DNA of 64,000 nucleotides, taken from Sphingobium sp. Cam5-1 (GTDB taxonomy: Bacteria > Pseudomonadota > Alphaproteobacteria > Sphingomonadales > Sphingomonadaceae). The position numbers and the translations under genes were made by a program. Where the stretch lies: positions 2,544,001 through 2,608,000 of the forward strand of contig NZ_CP065138.1 in assembly GCF_015693305.1 (NCBI RefSeq). The letters are read 5' to 3'. The notes below the pieces were generated by a model. That model ran no database searches, was not told the origin of the DNA, and was given only the letters and a program-made list of their open reading frames with translations. Within the stretch, counting starts at the first letter, position 1. Each line of letters begins with the position of its first letter. Of the stretch, positions 16,238 through 25,146 are shown in pieces.

Positions 16238-16960
16238 ATGTTGAGCGTTGTCCGAATCCCGGTGCTGTCCGATAATTATGTCTGGCTGCTGCACGATGAC
16301 GCCAGTAGCGAGACCGTTGTGGTCGACCCTGCGGTGGCGGACCCTGTGCTGGCGGCGGCGGCCGAGCGGGGCTGGACCATCAGCCAGATCTGGAACACGC
16401 ACTGGCATGGCGATCATGTGGGCGGCAACGCGGAGATCAAGGCGGCGACCGGCTGCCGGATCACCGGGCCGAGCGCAGAGGCGACCAAGATCGGCACGCT
16501 CGACCGCCAGGTGGGGGAAGGGGATGAGGTCCGCATCGGCGGTCATGTCGCCACGGTGATGGAGGTGCCCGCCCACACGGCTGGTCACATCGCCTATCAT
16601 CTGGCCGCCGATCGCATCATCTTCGTCGGCGACACGTTGTTCGCCATGGGCTGCGGACGGTTGTTTGAAGGGACGGCGGATCAGATGTTCGCCAACATGA
16701 CCCGCCTCGCGGCGCTGCCGGACGATACGACGGTCTATTGCGCCCATGAATATACGCAGGGCAATGGCCGTTTTGGCCTGACCGTAGAACCGGACAATGA
16801 AGCGCTTGCCACTCGCATGGTGCAGGTCGATGCCGCTCGCGCACGCGGCGAGGCCACCGTGCCCACGACCATAGGGCTGGAGCGCGCGACCAACATCTTC
16901 ATGCGCGCGAGCGATGCGGATGAGCTGGCCCGCCGCCGCACGGCCAAGGATACCGCCTGA
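16238..16960 (+). CDS. gloB: Hydroxyacylglutathione hydrolase (glyoxalase II)
   Basis: A 240-residue metallo-beta-lactamase-fold enzyme with the THxHxDH metal motif in NTHWHGDHVGGN, a further His in PAHTAGHIAYH, the metal-bridging Asp in FVGDTLFAMGCGRLFEG and the His of YCAHEYT. The C-terminal helical glyoxalase II domain follows (VEPDNEALATR, IGLERATNIFMR). It hydrolyses S-lactoylglutathione to lactate and glutathione. The ATG at 16238 lies 4 bases after the gloA stop. A longer frame back to 16085 overlaps gloA and is not needed. Confidence 0.94.
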   Translation: MLSVVRIPVLSDNYVWLLHDDASSETVVVDPAVADPVLAAAAERGWTISQIWNTHWHGDHVGGNAEIKAATGCRITGPSAEATKIGTLDRQVGEGDEVRIGGHVATVMEVPAHTAGHIAYHLAADRIIFVGDTLFAMGCGRLFEGTADQMFANMTRLAALPDDTTVYCAHEYTQGNGRFGLTVEPDNEALATRMVQVDAARARGEATVPTTIGLERATNIFMRASDADELARRRTAKDTA

Positions 16961-17017
16961 CGGTTCGGGCGTTACGCTGTCGTCTCCTTTTGTGGAGACA
17001 TGTGCAGGAGGATTGCC

Positions 17018-17419
17018 ATGCGTGCATCGATATGTCTGGTGCCACTGATGCTGGCAGCGTGCGCAGGCGGTAGCGAGCCCCCGCGCCTTACGGAGAAGCA
17101 AGCGGCCCGGCTTGAGGCTGCATTGGAGGGCAAAGTTGCGGGCGAGCCGGTCAGTTGCGTCAGCCGCTATCCCGGCGCCAGCCTCACCGCAGTCAGTGAG
17201 AGCGTGTTGCTGTACCGGGTCAGCGGTCGGCTCATCTATCGCAACGACCTGATCGGCAGTTGCACCGGGTTGGGGCGGGGCGACACCCTCATCATCAAGC
17301 CGACAGGTTCGCAATATTGTCGCGGTGACATTGCGCGGAGTGCCGATCTGGTCACCGGGTCGGTTACCGGCGGTTGCGCGCTGGGATCTTTCACCCCCTA
17401 TCGCACCCCCGGCCGCTGA
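17018..17419 (+). CDS. Hypothetical lipoprotein
   Basis: A 133-residue protein starting at ATG 17018, with AGGAGG 7 bases upstream. The first residues (MRASICLVPLMLAAC) are a lipoprotein signal with lipobox L-A-A-C, so the mature protein would be anchored by its Cys. The rest contains SCVSRYPGASLTAV, LLYRVSGRLIYRNDLIGSC and QYCRGDIARSADLVTGSVTGGCALGSFTPYR. Four Cys residues after the anchor suggest periplasmic disulfides. It resembles small conserved lipoproteins of sphingomonads that I cannot name. No function can be assigned. It converges on the acyl-CoA synthetase gene. Confidence 0.72.
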   Translation: MRASICLVPLMLAACAGGSEPPRLTEKQAARLEAALEGKVAGEPVSCVSRYPGASLTAVSESVLLYRVSGRLIYRNDLIGSCTGLGRGDTLIIKPTGSQYCRGDIARSADLVTGSVTGGCALGSFTPYRTPGR

Positions 17420-17422
17420 CGG

Positions 17423-19201
17423 TCAGCCCTTGTAGAGCGCGTCCAGCCGCTCCTGATAGCGCGCCTTGATGACGTGGCGGCGGATTTTCATCGATGGCGT
17501 CATTTCGCCATTTTCGATGGTGAAAGATTCGTCGGCCAGAATGATGCGCCGGACCCGTTCGGTGACGGACAATTCCTCGTTCACCCGATCGACCGCCGCC
17601 CTTAATGCTGCCTGATAGGCGGCGTTGGATGCGGTGTCGTTCGCGTCAAGGCCGTGCGCCGCCGCCCATTCGCGCGTCCATTCGGCATCGGGCACCAGCA
17701 GCCCGACCAGATGTGGTCGCCGGTCGCCATAGACCATGGCCTGGCCGATTTCCGGCTGTAGCGTCAACATGCCTTCGACCTTCTGTGGCGAAACATTGTC
17801 GCCCTTGTCATTGACGATCAGGTCCTTCTTGCGGTCGGTGATGCGGATGCGGCCCTTGGCATCGATCTCGCCAATGTCGCCGGTGTGCAGCCAGCCGTCC
17901 TTCAGCGCCTTTTCGGTTTCGGCGGCATTGCGCCAATAGCCCTGCATCACCAGTTCGCCGCGCACCAAAATCTCGCCATCCTCGGCGATCCTGACCTCGA
18001 CCCCATCAAGCGGCGGGCCGACCGTGTCCATGGCGATGCCCGCGCTCGGTCGGTTGCAGCTGACGACCGGTCCCGCCTCGGTCTGGCCATATCCCTGCAA
18101 CAGCGTCAGCCCCATGGCGTCGAAGAACAGGCCGACATCCGGATTGAGCGGCGCGCCACCCGACACCAGCGCCTTCATCCGCCCGCCAAAGCGCTTTGCG
18201 ATCTTGGGCTTCAGCGTCCGGTTGAGCAGCAGCTTCATCGGCAGGTCGGCGATCGATATATTACCGTTCTGCTCCTTCGCGGCGATCCGCAACGCCTGCG
18301 TCAGCAGCCAGGCGGGGAACTTGCCCTGCTTCTCGATCGACTTGATGATCCGGGCTCGCAGCACTTCGAACAGGCGGGGCACGACGACCATGATCGTCGG
18401 GCGCGTTTCCTCTATGTTGCTGGCGAGCTTTTCCAGCCCCTCCGCATAATAGATTTGCCCACCCAGCATGATCGGCAGGAATTGCCCGCCGCTATGTTCA
18501 TAGGCGTGGCTGAGCGGCAGGAAGGACAGGAAGACTTCATCCCCCCAGCCGAAATCCTCTGCTACCAGCCTGCCCGCACCTTCGATATTGCACAGGATCG
18601 CGCCGTGATGTTGCATGACGCCGCGTGGCGCTCCGCCGGTTCCGCTGGTGTAGATGATGCACGCGAGGTCGGTGCGCTCGGCGGTCTGTTCGGCGGCGCA
18701 GGCGTCGGGATCGGCTATGCGGGACGCGACCATATCGGCCCACAGATGGCAGGACAGATCGCCCTGCGCGCCCCGTAGCGGTTCCATGCCGATGATGAAA
18801 CTCGCCTGCGATCGCAATACGGCGGGCATCAGCGTCTGCGCCAGCTTGGCCGTCGATACGATCACCGCCCTCGCGCCGCTATCAGTCAGGATATGCTGAT
18901 GATCGCGCGTGGTGTTGGTGGTGTAGGTCGGGACCGTCACGCATCCCGCCGCCATGATGGCAAGGTCGGCGATGCAGAATTCGGGGCGGTTCTCACTCAC
19001 CAGCATGACCGGGTCGCCGGGCTTCAGCCCCTGCGCCTTGAGCGCGGCGGCTAGGCCCGCGACCTGCAACGCCACCTCGGTCCAGCTGAGCGATTGCCAA
19101 CCGCCAGCCGTCTTGCGCCACAGGAAAGGGAGGTCGCCCATTTCCTTTGCGCGGGCAAAGAACATGGTCACCAGATTGGGATACTGTTCAATCGCCCGCA
19201 A
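17423..19201 (-). CDS. Long-chain acyl-CoA synthetase (AMP-dependent synthetase/ligase)
   Basis: A 592-residue adenylate-forming enzyme. Visible motifs are the phosphate-binding loop IIYTSGTGGAPRGVM (the usual KG is RG here), PLSHAYEHSGG, the GYGQTEAGPV motif, GWLHTGDIGEID and the hinge RITDRKKDLIVNDKGDNVSPQ of the long-chain class. It activates fatty acids with ATP to acyl-CoA in the cytoplasm. Length is typical of the FadD15/FACL type. The start is TTG 19201, with AAGGAG about a dozen bases upstream; ATG 19165 is the alternative. It stands alone between convergent neighbours and the frameshifted ruvB. Confidence 0.9.
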   Translation of the reverse strand: MRAIEQYPNLVTMFFARAKEMGDLPFLWRKTAGGWQSLSWTEVALQVAGLAAALKAQGLKPGDPVMLVSENRPEFCIADLAIMAAGCVTVPTYTTNTTRDHQHILTDSGARAVIVSTAKLAQTLMPAVLRSQASFIIGMEPLRGAQGDLSCHLWADMVASRIADPDACAAEQTAERTDLACIIYTSGTGGAPRGVMQHHGAILCNIEGAGRLVAEDFGWGDEVFLSFLPLSHAYEHSGGQFLPIMLGGQIYYAEGLEKLASNIEETRPTIMVVVPRLFEVLRARIIKSIEKQGKFPAWLLTQALRIAAKEQNGNISIADLPMKLLLNRTLKPKIAKRFGGRMKALVSGGAPLNPDVGLFFDAMGLTLLQGYGQTEAGPVVSCNRPSAGIAMDTVGPPLDGVEVRIAEDGEILVRGELVMQGYWRNAAETEKALKDGWLHTGDIGEIDAKGRIRITDRKKDLIVNDKGDNVSPQKVEGMLTLQPEIGQAMVYGDRRPHLVGLLVPDAEWTREWAAAHGLDANDTASNAAYQAALRAAVDRVNEELSVTERVRRIILADESFTIENGEMTPSMKIRRHVIKARYQERLDALYKG

Positions 19202-19297
19202 AGCAGCGCAACTCCTTGATTCAAGAGCGCGTCCGATGCGCGCATCCGCTCCGTGCCGATGCTATAGCCGCGCCTTGCCGTAGCGGTCACGCATTTT

Positions 19298-20316
19298 TCA
19301 GTCGAACAGCCCGTCCTGCAATCCGGCGGGCGGATTAAGCCCCAGATGCTTCCATCCCGGCCCGTTCAGGCAGCGGCCCCGCGCCGTGCGAGCGATCAGG
19401 CCGAGTTGGATCAGATAGGGTTCGATCACTTCTTCGATCGTGTCGCGCGGTTCCGACAAGCCTGCCGCCAGTGTTTCCACGCCCACCGGCCCCCCCGATA
19501 GATGTCGGCGATCATCATCAAATAACGGCGGTCCATCAGGTCGAGGCCCAGCTGATCGACCTCCAACCGGCTGAGCGCCGCGTCCGCCGCCTTGGCGTCC
19601 ACTGCTTCGACCCCCGCGACATTGGCGAAATCGCGCACCCGCCGCAGCAACCGCCCGGCGATGCGGGGCGTTCCGCGCGACCGCCGCGCAATCTCGATCG
19701 CCCCGTCGGACGTGATGCCCAGGTCCAGCAACCGCGCCGCACGCCGCACCACCAGTTCCAGTTCCTCGACCGTGTAGAATTGCAGCCGCACCGGAATGCC
19801 GAAGCGATCACGCAGCGGCGTCGTCAGCAGCCCCTGCCGTGTCGTCGCGCCGACCAAAGTAAAGCGCGGCAGATCGATCCGCACCGACCGGGCCGACGGA
19901 CCCTCGCCGATCATCAGATCGAGCGCGCGGTCTTCCATCGCGGGATAAAGCACCTCTTCCACCGCCGGATTGAGCCGGTGAATCTCGTCCACGAAAAGGA
20001 CGTCGCCTTCGTCCAGATTGGTGAGAAGAGCCGCCAGATCTCCGGATTTGGCGATCACAGGCCCCGACGTTGCGCGGAAGCCGACGCCCATTTCCTTCGC
20101 CACGATCTGCGCCAGAGTCGTCTTGCCAAGACCCGGCGGGCCAAAGAACAGCACATGGTCCAGCGCGTCGCCACGCTGCTTTGCCGCCTCGATAAAGACC
20201 CGCAAATTGCCGCGCGCCGCCTCTTGCCCGATAAACTCCGTCAGCGATTTGGGCCGCAGGGCGGCGTCCACATCCTCTGCCCGGCGCGTGGAGGCGATCA
20301 ACCGTTCCTCGCTCAC
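19298..20316 (-). pseudogene. ruvB: Holliday junction helicase RuvB, interrupted by a one-base frameshift
   Basis: The main frame (20316 to about 19490) encodes normal RuvB: the Walker [15 protein letters not shown], Walker B VDEIHRL, sensor GATTRQG and arginine finger region LRDRFGIP. At ADIYRGG it leaves the family sequence and reads RWAWKHWRQ to a stop at 19426. The expected [17 protein letters not shown]... DGLFD continues in the next frame to a stop at 19298. One missing base in the run C(7) at 19490-19496 (G7 then CC on the coding strand, where G7 then CCC would be in frame) explains this. With the base restored the protein is 339 residues, normal for RuvB. RuvB is the branch-migration motor with RuvA and is widely conserved, so a sequencing error is a strong possibility. 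The ATGA at 20313-20316 overlaps ruvA. Confidence 0.85.
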
Positions 20317-20930
20317 TTGGCCGCCTTCCGCAGCGCCAGCCGCACGAGCGCATCCAGAGTCGCGCTATCGCCCAACTCTTCCTCCGCAGCGGCAACCGCG
20401 CTACTCGCCTCGGCAGGCTTGAAGCCGAGATTTTGCAGGGCGGAAATCGCGTCTGCTCCAAGCCCTCCGGCCATGACGGGCGCGATGCCCGCGCCCGGCA
20501 CGCCGCCAGCGCCCGGCGCCGCGCCGATCTTGTCCTTCAACTCATTGACGATCCGCAGCGCCAGCTTCGGCCCGACGCCATTGGCGCGCGCCACCATCGC
20601 CTTGTCCCCGGTCGCCACCGCGCGATGCAGTTCGGCCGGTTCGAGCGCCGACAAGATCGCCAGCGCCACGCGCGATCCCACGCCCTGCACGCTGATCAGC
20701 AAGCGGAACCAGTCGCGTTCCTCCCCACGTGCAAAGCCGACCAGCCGGATCGAATCCTCCGACACCAGCATTTCGGTATGCACCGTCACCGCTTCGCCTA
20801 CCGGCCCCAGCGCCGACAAGGTGCGCGACGATGCGCCAACGAGATAGCCCACGCCCCCCACGTCGATGATCGCATGGTCAGTGCCCGTGCTGTCCAGCCG
20901 CCCTTTGAGTTTCGCGATCATGCCCCGCAC
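20313..20930 (-). CDS. ruvA: Holliday junction branch migration protein RuvA
   Basis: A 205-residue protein with the RuvA order: N-terminal OB domain ([28 protein letters not shown]), the tandem helix-hairpin-helix domain ([18 protein letters not shown] and [18 protein letters not shown]), an Ala/Gly/Pro linker and the C-terminal domain III that contacts RuvB ([20 protein letters not shown]). It tetramerises on Holliday junctions and loads RuvB. The gene overlaps ruvB by 4 bases. No ruvC is next to it in this window. Start: ATG at 20930 or the Met three codons later. Confidence 0.95.
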   Translation of the reverse strand: MRGMIAKLKGRLDSTGTDHAIIDVGGVGYLVGASSRTLSALGPVGEAVTVHTEMLVSEDSIRLVGFARGEERDWFRLLISVQGVGSRVALAILSALEPAELHRAVATGDKAMVARANGVGPKLALRIVNELKDKIGAAPGAGGVPGAGIAPVMAGGLGADAISALQNLGFKPAEASSAVAAAEEELGDSATLDALVRLALRKAAK

Positions 20931-21056
20931 CCTTTGGTCATGATCTGTTCTTTACAGCCTCTCAAGGATAGCGCCAGTCAAAAGCGCGCCTGCGTTGGCA
21001 CCAATTCCCCCGCCGGACGTAGTGCAGCCGATCCCTAGTCTATCAGGAACTCATTG

Positions 21057-21632
21057 ATGTCGATGCAAGCGCCCTCGCTTTCACCCCAGGACTTCGCCTG
21101 TCCCGCCATCCGCCTCTCCGGTCCCGTCGATCAGTCCATGTATCTGTATTTCAAGGACGCGCTGGCGGCGGCGCCGTCCGACGGGTTGGTGGTGACGGAA
21201 ATTTCGACGCTTGGCGGCGACCCGGAAATCGCGCGGATGATGGGCGAGGATATCCGCTTCCATTCAGAACTCAGCGCCGCGCGGCGGCTGGTGTTTCTGG
21301 GAAAGACTGCCGTCTATTCGGCGGGCGCGACCTTCATGGGCTTTTTCGCCAAGGAAAATCGCTACCTCACGCGTGGCACGCGGATAATGATCCATGAGCG
21401 GCTGATCACCAAGGACATCCACCTTCAAGGCCCGCTGTCCACCTGCATCGCACCGCTAAGGGCAGCCCTGAACGAGATAGAGGCGTCGATCGCGATCCAG
21501 AATGAAGGATTTTCCAACCTGATCCTGGGCTCCAGCATCTCACTCGATGAAGTGCTGAAGCGGGCACCGGAAAACTGGTATCTCGAAGCGAATGAAGCCG
21601 CGACGCTTGGTCTGGTGGAAGCGGTGCTCTGA
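21057..21632 (+). CDS. ClpP/crotonase-fold peptidase-like protein (S14-like)
   Basis: The 191-residue protein has the ClpP/crotonase-fold pattern: LSGPVDQSMYLYFKDAL, EISTLGGDPEIARMM, the core KTAVYSAGATFMGFFA and the NRYLTRGTRIMIHER strand-helix with His113, equivalent to the catalytic His of ClpP (RIMIHQP). The nucleophile is not in the standard ASMG context. The best candidates are Ser88 (YSAG) or Thr92. ATG 21057 follows CAGGAA at 8 bases; TTG 21054 and ATG 21063 are alternatives. No ClpX or ClpA partner lies next to it. It may be a diverged protease, or a relative of phage head proteases, but no phage genes are near. Confidence 0.65.
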   Translation: MSMQAPSLSPQDFACPAIRLSGPVDQSMYLYFKDALAAAPSDGLVVTEISTLGGDPEIARMMGEDIRFHSELSAARRLVFLGKTAVYSAGATFMGFFAKENRYLTRGTRIMIHERLITKDIHLQGPLSTCIAPLRAALNEIEASIAIQNEGFSNLILGSSISLDEVLKRAPENWYLEANEAATLGLVEAVL

Positions 21633-21674
21633 CCGTCGCTTGTCAGGCTCGTCATTTTGCGGCTTTCTGGGCGG

Positions 21675-22313
21675 ATGAAGTCCCTTTCCTCCCACTCCCC
21701 GGTTTTCCCCTGGCGTTACGGCATGTTCCTGGTGCTTCTGGCGACCGCCCTGCCGTTCGGTTGGGTGATGCCCTGGCATCAGGCGGTGATGGCCGGGTTC
21801 GATTGTGCCTCTCTTGCCTTCATTGCTGTGGCCGCACCGCTTCTGAAAGCCGACCCCGACCGCATGCGCCGGACCGCGCAGGAAAATGATGCCAATCGCC
21901 GCCTGATGCTGCTCTTGACCGGCATCGTGTCACTGGTGGTGCTGGTCGCGGTGGGCGTGGCCGTCAGCCAGCATGGTGGCCCCAACGCAGCGGCCATCGC
22001 GCTGTTGCTGGTGACGCTGGCGCTTGCCTGGCTCTTTTCCAATCTCGTCTATGCGATGCATTATGCGCATCTCTTCTACCTGACCGATCCGCGCGGGAAG
22101 GATCAGCAGGGCCTCGACTTCCCCGGTACGAAGGAGCCGGGATACAGCGATTTTCTCTATTTCGCCTTCACCCTCGGCATGACCTTTCAGACGTCCGATG
22201 TCACGGTGACCGGCACATCCATGCGTCAGGTGGTGACCGCGCATTGCCTCGCGGCGTTCCTGTTCAACCTTGGCATTCTGGCTTTCACGATCAATGTGCT
22301 GGGCGGCGCCTGA
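21675..22313 (+). CDS. DUF1345 family membrane protein
   Basis: A 212-residue protein with four or five hydrophobic segments (YGMFLVLLATALPFGWV, LMLLLTGIVSLVVLVAVGVAV, AAIALLLVTLALAWLFSNLVY, HCLAAFLFNLGILAFTINVL) and the DUF1345 blocks HYAHLFYL, then GYSDFLYFAFTLGMTFQTSDV. The family is a predicted inner-membrane protein without known function. The frame opens at TTG 21657, but ATG 21675 is the likely start. Its end is followed after 44 bases by the methyltransferase-like membrane protein, so they may share a transcript. Confidence 0.85.
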   Translation: MKSLSSHSPVFPWRYGMFLVLLATALPFGWVMPWHQAVMAGFDCASLAFIAVAAPLLKADPDRMRRTAQENDANRRLMLLLTGIVSLVVLVAVGVAVSQHGGPNAAAIALLLVTLALAWLFSNLVYAMHYAHLFYLTDPRGKDQQGLDFPGTKEPGYSDFLYFAFTLGMTFQTSDVTVTGTSMRQVVTAHCLAAFLFNLGILAFTINVLGGA

Positions 22314-22357
22314 AGCGGCTTCACGGCTTGCTTACCATTTCCCGGCATAAGCCGGGC

Positions 22358-23659
22358 ATGTCTTCCGCTATCGATCCTTGTCCGCCCTCTGCCGTCAGCC
22401 ATGGCGTAGGCTTCGCCGGACTGGCCGGTCTCGCCCTTTGGGCGGTGGTGGCGCGGCATTATGGGATGAACGGCCCCAATGCGGGTTTCGCGGCGGTGAT
22501 CGCCTGCGGGCTGCCGATGATTTTGTGGTCGCTGCTGGTGGACAAGGTTCATCGCAATCCATCGACCGGTATCGACTGGCAGGCACCTCCCCGGCCATGG
22601 CGCGCCGTCCTCGACATCAGCCTCGTCAAGATCGCTGGCCTCTGGGCGACATGGATGGCGATCGCGATCTTCTACTGTCTTGCCCGCTGGTATTGGAGCG
22701 GAAATTATCATTATTCCATGAACCTGTTCATGGACGCGGTCCCTTGGCTTGTACTGTTCTCCGTTCCTTATGTCGTCTGGCTGGACCGTCGATTGGTCGA
22801 ACCCCGCGACGCCACCCATGCCTTTGGGCAATGGGTCATTGGCGGAGCAGCGGGCGCGCCGGACATGGCGCAGGTCGCCAACCATGCCCGCGCATGGGCG
22901 GTCAAAGGCTTTTTCCTAGCCTTCATGCTCTCCATCGTGCCGGGCAATTTTGCCAGCGTGGTGGACTGGCGGTTGGATCATGCCTTCGCCAATCCGGTGA
23001 ACCTTGCCGCCTTCCTGATCGCGGTCATGTTCATGATCGATGTCTGCATGGCGACGGTCGGCTATCTGCTGACGATGAAACCGCTCGATTCCCACATACG
23101 CTCGGCCAATCCGTTGCTGACAGGTTGGGTGGCGGCGCTGATCTGCTACCCGCCCTTCGTGCTGATGGGGTCAGGGGGACCGCTCGACTACCATGTGGGC
23201 GGCGCGGAATGGGACGTCTGGACGCAGGGACATACGACCTTGCAATGGATATTGGGCAGCTGGCTCGTCCTGCTAACCGCCATCTATGCCTGGGCGACGG
23301 TGGTGTTCGGCATCCGCTTTTCCAACCTCACCCATCGCGGTATCCTGACCCACGGGCCGTATCGCTGGACGCGGCACCCCGCTTATCTGTCGAAGAACCT
23401 CTTCTGGTGGTTTTCGGCGCTGCCCTTCCTCACGGTCTCGGGAAGCCTCACCGACATGGTGCGCAATTGCGCGATGCTGGCGGCGACCAACGCTGTCTAT
23501 TATTGGCGCGCCCGGACGGAAGAGGCGCACCTTTCCACTGATCCCGCCTATCGCGACTATAGCGAATGGATGGAGCGCAACGCGCCCGTCCCCCGTCTGT
23601 TCGCCTGGGCAACCGGCCGCCGACGCAAGGTTCAGCCGGCCCTGACGCCAGCGGAATAG
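22358..23659 (+). CDS. Isoprenylcysteine methyltransferase-family membrane protein
   Basis: A 433-residue membrane protein with about eight hydrophobic segments. The last third carries the ICMT/phospholipid methyltransferase signature THRGILTHGPYRWTRHPAYL, SKNLFWWF and, near the end, RTEEAHLSTDPAYRDY with the conserved Glu-Glu. This domain uses S-adenosylmethionine to methylate a lipid or prenyl carboxylate inside the membrane. The N-terminal 280 residues are an uncommon extension. The real substrate is unknown. The frame extends upstream to 22244, but ATG 22358 is the first start past the DUF1345 stop. Convergent with gshA, one base between stops. Confidence 0.75.
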   Translation: MSSAIDPCPPSAVSHGVGFAGLAGLALWAVVARHYGMNGPNAGFAAVIACGLPMILWSLLVDKVHRNPSTGIDWQAPPRPWRAVLDISLVKIAGLWATWMAIAIFYCLARWYWSGNYHYSMNLFMDAVPWLVLFSVPYVVWLDRRLVEPRDATHAFGQWVIGGAAGAPDMAQVANHARAWAVKGFFLAFMLSIVPGNFASVVDWRLDHAFANPVNLAAFLIAVMFMIDVCMATVGYLLTMKPLDSHIRSANPLLTGWVAALICYPPFVLMGSGGPLDYHVGGAEWDVWTQGHTTLQWILGSWLVLLTAIYAWATVVFGIRFSNLTHRGILTHGPYRWTRHPAYLSKNLFWWFSALPFLTVSGSLTDMVRNCAMLAATNAVYYWRARTEEAHLSTDPAYRDYSEWMERNAPVPRLFAWATGRRRKVQPALTPAE

Positions 23660-23660
23660 G

Positions 23661-25034
23661 TTAGAAGCTTTCTTCGGCGTAGACGCGGGAAAGATCGCCC
23701 GCCCACTCGCCATGATAGCGCGCGAGCAGTTCTTCGGCATGGGTCCGCCCAGCCGCTACGATCTCGTCCAGCGGTGCCAGATAGGCGGTTTCATTGTCGC
23801 CGATATCGTTCAGCCGTGCCCGCGCTCTCAGCCCGCTGCGGCTGATATCCAGCACCTGCGCCGCAATATCGCGCAGCTTGCGTCCGCCCGGCAGTGGCGC
23901 ATCCAGCGCCAGCTTCGGCGCCGCGTCGCGCAGCGTCTGCCGGTCCGCCATGGTCCAGTCCTTCACCAGATCCCAGGCCGCATCGAGCGCGCCCTGATCA
24001 TAGAGAAGGCCAACCCAGAAAGCGGGCAGGGCGGTGATGCGATCGGCGCGTCCGCCATCGGCCCCGCGCATTTCCAGGAAGCTCTTCAACCGCACTTCGG
24101 GGAAGGCGGTGGACAGATGATCTTCCCAATCCTTCTCGGTCGGCTTCTCACCGGGCAGAATGGAAAGCTTGCCGTCCAGGAAGTCGCGGAAGCTGAGGCC
24201 CGCGGCGTCGATATAGCGGCCGTCGCGATAAACGAAGTACATCGGCACATCGAGCGCATAGTCGGCGTACCGCTCATAGCCAAAGCCATCCTCGAACACG
24301 AAGGGCAGCATGCCCGTGCGATGTGGATCGGTGTCCGACCAGATATGGCTGCGATAGGACAGGAAGCCGTTGGGCTTGCCTTCGGTGAAGGGCGAATTGG
24401 CGAACAGCGCGGTTGCCAGCGGTTGCAGGGCCAGGCCGACGCGGAACTTCTGCACCATGTCCGCCTCGCTGCCATAGTCGAGGTTCGTCTGGATGGTGCA
24501 GGTTCGCAGCATCATGTCGAGGCCCATCGACCCCACGCGGGGCATGTGCCGCAGCATGATGTCATAACGCCCCTTGGGCATCACCGGCAGTTCGTCGCGT
24601 GTCTTGTCGGGCCACATGCCCAGGCCTAGGAACCCCAGGCCCAGCATGTCGCCGACATATTTGACCTGTTCCAGATGCCGCTGCGTTTCCGCGCAGGTCT
24701 GGTGCAGATTTTCCAGCGGCGCACCGGACAGTTCCAGCTGACCCGCCGGTTCCAGGCTGACCGTTCCATCGGCGCCGGACAGGGCGATGATGTTGTCACC
24801 CTCGAACACCGGGCTCCAGCCATAGCGCGTCAGGCCGATCAGCAGCGTGTGGATGCCGCCCTGCTCGCTGTAGGACGGCGCATGATGGTCCGCCCTGGAA
24901 TAGACGAACTTCTCATGCTCGGTGCCGATACGCCAGCGATCCTTGGGCTTGGCGCCCTTGGAAAAGGCCACGATCAGCTGGTCGCGGCTTTCGATGACGG
25001 GATCGATTCCCCCTGAGTCGGTTCTCGTGCTCAT
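23661..25034 (-). CDS. gshA: Glutamate-cysteine ligase
   Basis: A 457-residue enzyme of the plant/alphaproteobacterial glutamate-cysteine ligase type. Landmarks are RIGTEHEKFVY (ATP/glutamate site), GDNIIALSGADGTVSLEPAGQLELSGAP, LHQTCAETQRHL, MLRTCTIQTNLDYGSE, NSPFTEGKPNGFLSYRSHIWSDTDPHRTGM (conserved block) and LKSFLEMRGADGG. It joins glutamate and cysteine with ATP, the first step of glutathione synthesis, in the cytoplasm. ATG 25034 fits; an in-frame extension to 25103 has no family match. It follows the rsmE gene by 112 bases in the same direction. Glutathione also feeds gloA/gloB in this window. Confidence 0.93.
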   Translation of the reverse strand: MSTRTDSGGIDPVIESRDQLIVAFSKGAKPKDRWRIGTEHEKFVYSRADHHAPSYSEQGGIHTLLIGLTRYGWSPVFEGDNIIALSGADGTVSLEPAGQLELSGAPLENLHQTCAETQRHLEQVKYVGDMLGLGFLGLGMWPDKTRDELPVMPKGRYDIMLRHMPRVGSMGLDMMLRTCTIQTNLDYGSEADMVQKFRVGLALQPLATALFANSPFTEGKPNGFLSYRSHIWSDTDPHRTGMLPFVFEDGFGYERYADYALDVPMYFVYRDGRYIDAAGLSFRDFLDGKLSILPGEKPTEKDWEDHLSTAFPEVRLKSFLEMRGADGGRADRITALPAFWVGLLYDQGALDAAWDLVKDWTMADRQTLRDAAPKLALDAPLPGGRKLRDIAAQVLDISRSGLRARARLNDIGDNETAYLAPLDEIVAAGRTHAEELLARYHGEWAGDLSRVYAEESF

Positions 25035-25146
25035 GCCCCGCCTTAGCCTGTCCCCCTTGCGCGTCAATCGACAGCGCGCGGGCGACAAATAGGTTGCGTC
25101 CACCGGGGCTGCAATCCCATTTCGGATTGCAACTGGAACAGCTATT

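Noticed and set aside
19298..19486. Separate 62-residue gene downstream of ruvB
   Set aside because: Its sequence is the missing C-terminus of RuvB in another frame, so it is part of the frameshifted gene.
21057..22313. Prophage remnant suggested by the ClpP-like gene
   Set aside because: No capsid, portal, integrase or attachment site lies nearby, and neighbours are housekeeping genes.
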